From JAAYUD01 sp041907665 (lineage in GTDB: Bacteria > Bacteroidota > Bacteroidia > Bacteroidales > Bacteroidaceae), in contig JAYRGW010000013.1 of the NCBI GenBank assembly GCA_041907665.1, positions 1-64,000 on the forward strand: DNA of 64,000 nucleotides, written 5' to 3'. Position numbers and translations under genes: made by a program. The notes beneath the pieces are model-generated. The model did no database searches. It was not told the DNA's origin and saw only the letters and a list, made by a program, of their open reading frames with translations. Shown piece after piece: positions 54,537-62,900 of the stretch. Positions within the stretch are counted from its first letter, which is position 1, and each line of letters opens with the position of its first letter.

Positions 54537-55493
54537 TTATTTAATATATATGGTGGTATTGTTTTCATCCCTTTCAAATTTGTATTTCGCATCTTTCTGT
54601 ATTATCCTCAACGCGTTGTCTATTCCGTCGGATATTCGAAATTTGCCACTGCAAACATAGTTATTCATTTTTTCGTTTAAGACAATCACATGAATTCCAT
54701 AGCATTTTTCGAAACGTATCATTAGCTGTTCGAAAGTCAGATCTTTGAAGCAGATTAACCCTTCACGCCAGCGAAACAAATCATAATCTTTTATCTCATT
54801 TGTTTCTTTTAAATGCCCGTTTTCCATGGAGACTTGATGCCCAGGTTTTAAAATGATTCGAGATGATGGATTGATCTGTTCGGAGACTTCTACAGAACCT
54901 TGCATTAAAGAGGTGCAAAAGTTATTTGAATCTTCGTATGCGTCTACATCAAATTTCGTTCCCAAAGCTTTGATATTGAAATCCTTTGTTTGTACGATAA
55001 AGGGCTGATTTTTATTGTGCGCTACTTCGAAATAGGCTTCACCCTTGAGTTTGACTTTGCGTACCGAGTCGGTGAATATTCCCGGATATTGTATTTCTGA
55101 ACATGCGTTGAGCCATACTTTTGTGCCATCGGGTAATACAACATTGGCACGCTCTCCGGCAGGAGCAGTCACTGTATTCATACCAAGTGCCGCTTGTTTC
55201 AACTTCGATTGGTAAAAATAGCAGGCACATGCTAATACAATCGCTACAATGGCAACTATCTTTATTGATTCGTATAATATCGATTTTAAGAGTGGACGTC
55301 TTACTACTTTTTCCTCTTCTTCTTTTGGCTCTTGACAGCTTTTTTCGGACAGTATGACTGCATCAAAAAACTCTCTTTCTTTGAAAAGTTCCTTTTTGTG
55401 TTCTTCGGAATCTTTCAACCATGATCGAATTTCTTCTTTCTCTTCTATTGAAGCATATCCATCAAAAAATTTATATAGTATTTTCTTATCCAT
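54537..55493 (-). CDS. FecR-family anti-sigma factor
   Basis: A 318-aa single-pass inner-membrane protein. The cytoplasmic N-terminus (about 1-80, KKILYKFFDGYASIEEKEEI) binds the ECF sigma factor. A helix near 82-100 (IKIVAIVAIVLACACYFY) crosses the membrane. The periplasmic FecR domain (about 110-210, TVTAPAGERANVVLPDGTKV) and the C-terminal DUF4974 secretin-like part sense the SusC STN domain. It lies between the sigma genes and susC, 138 bp before the latter. Confidence 0.92.
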   Translation of the reverse strand: MDKKILYKFFDGYASIEEKEEIRSWLKDSEEHKKELFKEREFFDAVILSEKSCQEPKEEEEKVVRRPLLKSILYESIKIVAIVAIVLACACYFYQSKLKQAALGMNTVTAPAGERANVVLPDGTKVWLNACSEIQYPGIFTDSVRKVKLKGEAYFEVAHNKNQPFIVQTKDFNIKALGTKFDVDAYEDSNNFCTSLMQGSVEVSEQINPSSRIILKPGHQVSMENGHLKETNEIKDYDLFRWREGLICFKDLTFEQLMIRFEKCYGIHVIVLNEKMNNYVCSGKFRISDGIDNALRIIQKDAKYKFERDENNTTIYIK

Positions 55494-55833
55494 ATTTTCC
55501 TTTTTCTATAATATAAGCAAACAAGAAAGGTAGATCCCTAACGAAAACTTAAACTTTTTTCTGTCTTTATTTATATTTTTTCTTTAGGCCTATCACAATC
55601 ATGCAATACCGACACTCTTCTGTTTGTTTTGACAGAGAAGTTTACATCGTTACAGATTATATAAATTGTGTTGCTGATGATATTAGAGCTTGTTTGAATG
55701 GAGAAACAGAATAATTATGATCGATTTTTTATTACCCTATTTGTTCTGTTTTTTATATTTCGATTCAAAATTCATCTTTTCTTGTTACAATACTGTTTCG
55801 AGCTTGTTACTATTGTGTATAATAATAGCTTTA
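55494..55833. other. Gap between sigma gene and fecR with duplicated sequence
   Basis: No gene. About 100 bp (55730-55830) match 56465-56565, including AAAATTCATCTTTTCTTGTT and GTTACTATTGTGTATAATAA, as part of the sigma-gene duplication. Overlapping short plus-strand frames here are not credible. Confidence 0.6.
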
Positions 55834-56403
55834 TTAGTATATGTGTGGGAAAAAGAAGAGTATTGGAAAGTAATCTTTCAGGGCAATGCGCAAAACTTTT
55901 AGTGCTTTGGTAAGATGAAATTCTACGCTCTTAGTTGATATATTTAGCGATTCGGCAATTTCTTTGTGGCTTTGATTATTGTAACGGCTTCTGATGAATA
56001 TTTCGCGCGTCTGGGACGGTAGCTTTTGTAACGTCTCTTCTACGATCTTTTGAATCTCATCGCAAAAAATCCGTTCCGGATTACATGCTTCAAGAGTTGA
56101 TATTCGTAGGTCTAATTTCCAATCACTGCAATCTTTCAAATATTTGGTTACTTTTTCGGTGGTACGCAAATGTTGCAGGTAGTTCAGGCATTTGTGCTTG
56201 ATGACCGTTAGTATATATGCTGGGATATTCGAATCGGCGTGTAGCGAATTGCGATTTTCCCAATAATCTATGATGCTGTCAATAGCAATATCTTCGGCCA
56301 TGGCTATGTCGTTAACGTAGGTTCTGGCAAAATGGACAAATTTTCCTTTGTGGTTTGCAAAAAGTTGATTGAATGTTTCTATACTGTATTTTTTTTCTTC
56401 CAT
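55834..56403 (-). CDS. ECF RNA polymerase sigma factor, copy 1
   Basis: A 189-aa sigma-70 factor of the Bacteroides expansion type. Region 2 includes FVHFARTYVNDIAMAEDIAI (about 22-41) and DYWENR. Region 4 is LPSQTREIFIRSRYNNQSH with KEIAESLNISTKSVEFHLTK. It should direct transcription of the susC operon when released by FecR. It is the copy next to fecR and differs from copy 2 at about 25 of 189 positions. Confidence 0.92.
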   Translation of the reverse strand: MEEKKYSIETFNQLFANHKGKFVHFARTYVNDIAMAEDIAIDSIIDYWENRNSLHADSNIPAYILTVIKHKCLNYLQHLRTTEKVTKYLKDCSDWKLDLRISTLEACNPERIFCDEIQKIVEETLQKLPSQTREIFIRSRYNNQSHKEIAESLNISTKSVEFHLTKALKVLRIALKDYFPILFFFPHIY

Positions 56404-56782
56404 AATAGTGGTGTAAAAGCTTCATCAAACAACCCAATGCTTTCGAAAATAAGCACGATGATATTTTATTACTTTATTTTTTATTTCTTATATTTCGATG
56501 CAAAATTCATCTTTTCTTGTTACGATACCGTTTCAGACTCGTTACTATTGTGTATAATAACCGTGTCATTGCGATTACAGGCACTGAAAATTGTCATATG
56601 TTAGTTTTTTTGGTGACGTCCTTAAGTTTTTCTGAAAACGTATGGACGAAAATATTTTTAGGGGCATATGTCGTTCTGCTATGGACATAGTCTCTGCTTG
56701 ATACAAATATGTATCTACATACTGAAGTCTTTTATGAGCTTTGCCCGTATTATCTCGCAATTATATCTTATAGGTATTCGTC
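56404..56782. other. Gap between the two sigma genes
   Basis: No gene. 56404-56565 repeats the flank sequences of the other copy (TTCATCAAACAACC, GCTTTCGAAAATAAGCA). 56568-56782 (about 215 bp) is present only here, so it was gained after, or lost from the other copy since, the duplication. Confidence 0.6.
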
Positions 56783-57355
56783 TTATTTGTATATGTGTGG
56801 GAAAAGGAAAAATAGAGGGAAGTAGTCTTTCAAGGCAACTCGCAAAACTTTTAGTGCTTTGGTAAGATGAAATTCTACACTTTTTGTGGATATTTTTAGT
56901 GATTCGGCGATTTCTTTGTGAGTCTGATTATTGTAGCGGCTTCGGATAAATATTTCGCGAGTTTGTAACGGCAGTTTTTGTAGTGTCTCTTTTACAATCT
57001 TCTGAATCTCATCGCAAAAAATACGTTCCGGATTACATGCTTCCAAAGTTGATATTCGTAGGTCTAATTCCCAATCACTGCAATCTTTTAAATATTTGGC
57101 TACTTTTTCGGTGGTACGCAAATGTTGCAGATAATTGAGGCATTTGTGTTTGATGACGGTTAATATATATGCTGGAATATTGGAATCGGTTGGTAGCGAA
57201 TTGCGGTTTTCCCAATAATCTATCATGCTCTCAATAGTAATATCTTCGGCAATAGCTATGTCGTTAACGTAAGTTTTGGCAAAATGGACAAATTTCCTCT
57301 TGTAGTTTGTAAAAAGATGATTGAATATTTCTATACAGTGTTTTTCTTCTTCCAT
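56783..57355 (-). CDS. ECF RNA polymerase sigma factor, copy 2
   Basis: A 190-aa near-duplicate of the neighbouring sigma factor with intact regions 2 and 4 (LPLQTREIFIRSRYNNQTHK, STKSVEFHLTKALKVLR). Most differences lie in the first 60 residues, while the linker and region 4 are almost unchanged. The frame is intact with no sign of decay. No second fecR or susC accompanies it, so both factors may share one anti-sigma or this copy may be free. Confidence 0.92.
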   Translation of the reverse strand: MEEEKHCIEIFNHLFTNYKRKFVHFAKTYVNDIAIAEDITIESMIDYWENRNSLPTDSNIPAYILTVIKHKCLNYLQHLRTTEKVAKYLKDCSDWELDLRISTLEACNPERIFCDEIQKIVKETLQKLPLQTREIFIRSRYNNQTHKEIAESLKISTKSVEFHLTKALKVLRVALKDYFPLFFLFPHIYK

Positions 57356-57618
57356 AATATTGGTCCAAAAGTTTCATCAAACAACCAAGTGCTTTCGAAA
57401 ATAAGCAAAATGATATATTTGCAATCTCGAAACAAATGTATGCAAATTTGAATTTATCACCAATTCTTTCTGTAAATATTTACTGATTAAAAAAATATTA
57501 TAGCTGATAGAGGTCCTTAAGGAAATAATGCTCATTCTTTTGGCAAGTTATTCGCATTTTAATAATTTATTATATCTTTGCAATGAAAATAAACTATGAA
57601 CTATACTTAAATAATACC

Positions 57619-58734
57619 ATGAGGAATAATTGGAAGATATATCGAAAGGTCTATAATGATACTGAAATATGTCATGTTTTGCTTCAGCCTGATCAAGGAG
57701 GTACATTTGATATTCAACTAGATTCGTTGAAGTCGCGGTTACGTGAACTGATGAGTTTGAAATATCTTGATGAGCAATCTTTAATATATACTAAAATTTT
57801 TGTTACTGATTATATTAATAATAAAGATAAGATAGAGGCCGCTTTGGTTCAATCTTCTGAATTCTCTCGTTCGGCTATTTCTATAGTCGAACAGCCCCCA
57901 CTCAATGGCAGTAAGATTGCGTTTTTATTGCTCTTTATCAAATCTGAAGGATTGAAGTTGACAAAAGAAAAAGGAATTAGCCAACTAGAATTGCACGGGC
58001 TTACACACATGTTTCAGTCCGTTGAAGTTCCTGTAAAACGCGGTGACAGACTTGATGTGCTTACAACTGCTGCATTTGCCGAACACCAAAAGTTATTGGA
58101 TAGCAAACAGATAAGTATAGCTGGTAGTTGCATGCGTACCTGGTTGTATGTAAGGGATATAGATAGCGACTATAAAGATGTTGTGAAGGGGCGTAATGAT
58201 TATTTTAATGCGCATGGGCTTACTATAGATACTCACTTTATTGCTTCGACAGGGATTGGAGGCAGCGGTTGTTCTGCTGATGTGAAGCTGCTTGTGGATT
58301 TTTATTCTGTCAGGGGAATTCGATCCGAACAGGTTCAATATCTCTCGGCAACATCTTATCTTAATTCGACTGCCGAATATGGTGTGGCTTTCGAAAGAGG
58401 GGTGAAGATTGCTTTTGAAAGTCTTAATTTGATATTCATATCGGGTACAGCCAGTATTGATAAGAGAGGACAGTGCCTTTATCGAGGCGATGTACTGAAG
58501 CAAGCCGAACGTATTGTTGTAAATATAGAGCAATTGTTGAAAAATGGTGATGCAAATTTGAAAGATATTGCTCAAATCATAGTTTATCTTCGTGATGTAT
58601 CTGATGCGGAAATGGTGAGCCGTTTTATGCAGAATCATTTTGAGAATGTACCTTATATCATCACGTTGGCTAAAGTCTGTCGCCCTGAATGGCTCATAGA
58701 AATGGAGTGCGTGGCTATGACAGAGAGAAAATAA
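57619..58734 (+). CDS. RidA/YjgF-like two-domain protein related to chorismatases
   Basis: A 371-aa protein (start at 57619, see below). The signature CMRTWLYVRDIDSDY with KGRNDYF..HGL and the C-terminal FISGTASIDKRGQCLYRGD followed by LKDIAQIIVYLRD are seen in proteins annotated as Rid-family hydrolases and in FkbO/Hyg5-type chorismatases, which carry two YjgF-like folds. I cannot tell which reaction it performs. A -7 box TATCTTTG (57573-57580) ends only two bases before an upstream ATG at 57583, so that ATG is probably not transcribed. No partner genes adjoin. Confidence 0.65.
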   Translation: MRNNWKIYRKVYNDTEICHVLLQPDQGGTFDIQLDSLKSRLRELMSLKYLDEQSLIYTKIFVTDYINNKDKIEAALVQSSEFSRSAISIVEQPPLNGSKIAFLLLFIKSEGLKLTKEKGISQLELHGLTHMFQSVEVPVKRGDRLDVLTTAAFAEHQKLLDSKQISIAGSCMRTWLYVRDIDSDYKDVVKGRNDYFNAHGLTIDTHFIASTGIGGSGCSADVKLLVDFYSVRGIRSEQVQYLSATSYLNSTAEYGVAFERGVKIAFESLNLIFISGTASIDKRGQCLYRGDVLKQAERIVVNIEQLLKNGDANLKDIAQIIVYLRDVSDAEMVSRFMQNHFENVPYIITLAKVCRPEWLIEMECVAMTERK

Positions 58735-58736
58735 AA

Positions 58737-58765
58737 CGTTCGGCCCTGTATTTATGGGCCGAACG
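58737..58765. terminator. Bidirectional terminator between convergent genes
   Basis: CGTTCGGCCC (58737-58746) and GGGCCGAACG (58756-58765) form a perfect 10-bp GC-rich stem, flanked by A and T tracts, between the Rid-like gene and the adaptor gene. Confidence 0.85.
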
Positions 58766-58808
58766 AAAATAACTATTTGTAGTTGATGTCGTGTGATTGA
58801 ATGTTGTT

Positions 58809-59981
58809 TTAGCAGCTCATCTCTCCACCATTTTTCATGGTAGAAAGTAGGGTATAAGAACCTTTTAAGACTATATCATTGGTGTTGATATCGAGTCCTT
58901 TTGGTAAAATGACTTCAGTGTATCCCTGTTCTGAAACTCCTTTTGAAACAGGTACCATGCGGTATTCACAGACCTTTTTGCCATGCTCTGTCTTATTCTT
59001 TTCGAAAACGAAAATATAACTTTTCCCTTCAAAATTCACAATCGATTCGTCGGGTAGCGTATATGCCTTATGAGTCTTGGATGTGATTTGTGCATTGACG
59101 TACATGCCGGGCAAAATATTGAAGCATTTGCTTTGGATAGCTGCGTATATCTTGTATGTTTTGTCTGCATCGATACACTTGGCTGTTTGGTAGACAATTG
59201 CTTTGTGAGCTTCCGATTCATCATTGATAAAAAACTTTATAGGTTGCCCCTTTGAGACTTTGGCAATGTCTTTTTCGAATATAGTCAATTTGATGAATAA
59301 GTTGTTGAGATTGACAATATCGAAAAGTACGTCCGATGGTTCGACAGTTTTGCCGATACTTGTGTTTACTGTATTTATATAACCTGATATTGGGGCTTTG
59401 ACAGCTACCGTTCGGGTAATATTGTTATTGTTGAGGCGATGAGGATTGATGCCAATAATGAGCAGCTTTTGTTCGAGTGCTTTGATTTGTGTCCGTAAGG
59501 CTTTGTATTCAGAAGTCGTAAGCTGTAAGTTCTTACTTGATGTGGCACTGTTGTGAAAAAGAGCTTTTTGCCGATGATAATCGGCACTCATGTATTCTAT
59601 TTTGCTTTTTGCCTCTAGATAATTTTGTTGAATGTCGACAAACTCTGTATTTTCTATCAATGCCAAGGTTTGTCCTTTTTTTACTGCACTTCCGGGAATT
59701 AGTTCTACTTTAACAATTCGTCCACCCATCGGAGATGATACGGTAGCCATGTTTTGTGGCAGTGATGCAATTTCGCCGTTTACTTTGAGAGTTGTACCGA
59801 TGGGGCGTATTTCTATGCTCCCTAGTTTAACATCAGCCGTCTTGATTTGTTCTTCATTGAGTTCGACGATGTCTGTAGGAAGTTCCTCGTGATGTTCTTC
59901 GGCTTTTTTCGCTTTCCCACAGGAAATTAGTGCTATGCAGCAACTTGCTATAATAAAGTATAAAATGGAAATTCTTTTCAT
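58809..59981 (-). CDS. RND efflux periplasmic adaptor, CusB/CzcB-like lipoprotein
   Basis: A 390-aa membrane-fusion protein. The lipoprotein signal ends LISC, followed by a charged linker with AEEHHEE, a possible metal-binding patch. The lipoyl halves (PMGGRIVKVELIPGSAVKKGQ and VKAPISGYINTVNTSIG) enclose a helical hairpin (about 110-175). A beta-barrel and a membrane-proximal domain follow. It lies 11 bp after the RND gene and completes a tripartite heavy-metal pump. Confidence 0.9.
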   Translation of the reverse strand: MKRISILYFIIASCCIALISCGKAKKAEEHHEELPTDIVELNEEQIKTADVKLGSIEIRPIGTTLKVNGEIASLPQNMATVSSPMGGRIVKVELIPGSAVKKGQTLALIENTEFVDIQQNYLEAKSKIEYMSADYHRQKALFHNSATSSKNLQLTTSEYKALRTQIKALEQKLLIIGINPHRLNNNNITRTVAVKAPISGYINTVNTSIGKTVEPSDVLFDIVNLNNLFIKLTIFEKDIAKVSKGQPIKFFINDESEAHKAIVYQTAKCIDADKTYKIYAAIQSKCFNILPGMYVNAQITSKTHKAYTLPDESIVNFEGKSYIFVFEKNKTEHGKKVCEYRMVPVSKGVSEQGYTEVILPKGLDINTNDIVLKGSYTLLSTMKNGGEMSC

Positions 59982-59992
59982 AAGTTTGTAAA

Positions 59993-62900
59993 TTAAAAGA
60001 TTTGACCTGTAATAGATTCTAATGAAATAACTGTTTGGTTATTATTGTTCAGGGCATCGATATAATTTTGTTTAATATCAAGTGCTCTACTAACGTTGAT
60101 TATATATTCGGCATAACTGATTTCGCCTTCACGATAACTTTGTATGGCTTGTCGAATGATGAGTTCCGCTTCGGGTACGGCTTGCTTTTCGTAGAAGTTG
60201 ATATTGGCCTGTTGTTTGCCGTATTCCGAAAGTAATGAATGGTATTCGCTCGATAAGTTATTCGATATACCCGCATGCTCGGTAATGGCAATCTGTTCTC
60301 TAAGCTTTGCCGCTTTGATTTTAGACTTGAACGAAGAGTAGAACAGTGGAAGCGAAACCCCAATTTGAATACTATTAAAACGATACCCGCTACCAAAATA
60401 GCGAGATGTTCCGTTTACATTTTGTTCACCTCTTATGGTCATACTGGATAGGCCTATGCTCAAATCGGGCAGCATCATACTTTTTTCTAGTTTCTTCTCC
60501 ATCCTTGATGTCTCTATGCGTTGGCGTGCCTGACCTGTCAGCGGGTTATTGCTAATGGCACTGTTGTCGTATGTGGCAGTATTGAACGATAACTGCTTGA
60601 GTATGTCGTCGGCCGGGAGAATAGATTGCTTGCAGTTGAGTAATGTCTGCAACCGTCGGACGCATATTTGAATATCCGATTCTATTTGGGCAAGACGATT
60701 ATGAGCTTCGAGATATTGTGACTTTGCCGACATGGTCTCGAGTTGTTTTGACTCCCCAGTCTTTGCCCGTGCTTCTGCGGTTTTGAGTAGTTCTGAATAC
60801 AGACTATCTTGATAGGTAAGCAATTGCTGTCTGGACCTTAAGAACACTAGTTGCCAATAGAGGCGTTTGGCCTGAGTAGCTATTTCTAGTTTCGTATTTT
60901 CTAACGACCATTGGCTGTCTTTGACGTTGGCTTCTGCCAATTTGTAGCGATTGGCATAGACCGTAGGGAAGGCGAATGATTGGCTTACCCCAATACTGTT
61001 GTCGTTGGTGTAAGAATTTAGCTTACCATATCCTGTAGTAAATTCTGTTTTGGGTAGATCAAAAGAACTTCCTTTTAGTGTCTTGTTCATCTGCACATTG
61101 TACAGTTGCGACCGTACGGCATAGTTGCTGTCTAACGCCAATTGAATGACATCGTGGAGTTGAATGCGTTGTTGAGCACTGATCCTACCGGCACTTATTC
61201 CGAGAACGAATAACAATATGGTGAGTACTTTAGGAGAACGAGATCTGAATACCTTTTTGAAGGAAAAAGTTGAAAAATACATATAGAATATAGGTAATAC
61301 AATAAGGGTTAGTAGCGTTGCCGAAATAAGTCCGCCAATGACTACTGTGGCAAGAGGCTTTTGTACTTCGGCTCCAGCTGATGTTGATATAGCCATAGGA
61401 AAGAAGCCTAGTGACGCTGCGGATGCTGTGATGAGAACTGGACGTAGGCGAGTCTTTAGACCGGTGAGTACCCGTTGACGGATATCTTTCATTCCTCCCT
61501 TTTCTAATTGATTGAATTCGGATATCAACACGATACCATTAAGTACTGCAATACCAAATAGAGCGATAAAACCTATACCTGCAGAAATCGAGAAGTTCAT
61601 TCCTCTAATCCAAAGAGCCAGAATACCCCCGATGACTGACATCGGTACGGCTGTATATATCAGAAGCGCTTCCTTAACCGAACGGAAAGCAAAATAGAGC
61701 AATATAAAAATAAGTATTAATGCTATAGGCACGGCAATGCCCAAACGCGATTTCGCTTCCTGTAGGTTTTGGAATTGTCCGCCATAAGATACATAATATC
61801 CTGTAGGCATTTTAACTTTGGAATCAATGCGGTTTTGAACCTCGTTAATAACACTTTCTACGTCATTATTTCGAACGTTGAATCCAATAGTGATACGTCG
61901 GCGCGTATTTTCTCTTGATATTTGTGCAGGACCTTCTTTAATGGCTACCGATGCCACTTGTTCGATAGGCAATTGTCCTCCTCGTGGCAATGGAATGGTT
62001 AGGTTGCGGATATCGTCCAAATTCGAACGATAGTCTTTGGCTAACCTTACAACAAGTCCGAAGCGCTTTTCTCCATCGTACACGATACCTGCTTGGCTAC
62101 CTGCGAAAGCTGTACGGAGCACTTCACTGACATCATTTACAGATAGTCCATATTGAGCTAAACGCTCTCTGTTATAGTTTATCTCAATTTGCTCAAGCCC
62201 TGTAACTTTCTCAATATTGATGTCTTCGATTCCCTGAATATTCTGAATGAGTCGCTTTACTTCATTTGCTTTATCCGTCAGTGTAACTAAATCATCCCCG
62301 AATATTTTGACGGCTATATCTTGTTTGGAACCCGATATTAGTTCATTTTGACGCATTTGTATGGGTTGTTGAAATTCGAACTGCACACCGGCAATAGGTT
62401 GTAGTGCTTCTTCCATCTTTTCGATGAGCTCTTCGCGGGTATGGGCTGTTGTCCATTGGCTTTTATCTTTTAAAGTAATAATATAGTCGCCTGTTTCGAG
62501 TGGGGTAGGGTCGGTCGGAATCTCGCCGGCGCCCACTTTGCATACTACGTGCTTTACTTCGGGAAACTTCAACAAAATGCTATTTGCTTTTTTGACTTCA
62601 TCTATTGTATTGGAAAGTGAACCGCCTTGTAAGGTTACAACACCTGCCGCCAAATCACCTTCTTCGAGTTGAGGAACAAATTCGCCTCCGAAGCGGCCGA
62701 ATAAGATCAAACTTCCTATAAATAGTGCAACAGCCGTCAATGTGACACTTAATTTGTGTCTTAGTGCGTATAGGATAATTGGATTGAATCCTTTGTTGAT
62801 CCCTTTCATCAAATTTGCAGATATTTTTGACTTATGCGATTCTGTCTTTTTAAGACATAAGGCTGACATCATGGGAACATACGTGAGCGAGAGGATAGCT

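Noticed and set aside
55690..55913. Two overlapping 70-codon plus-strand frames between fecR and the sigma gene
   Set aside because: They lie in a duplicated non-coding flank, run into the antisense of the sigma gene and are low-complexity Phe/Leu/Ile.
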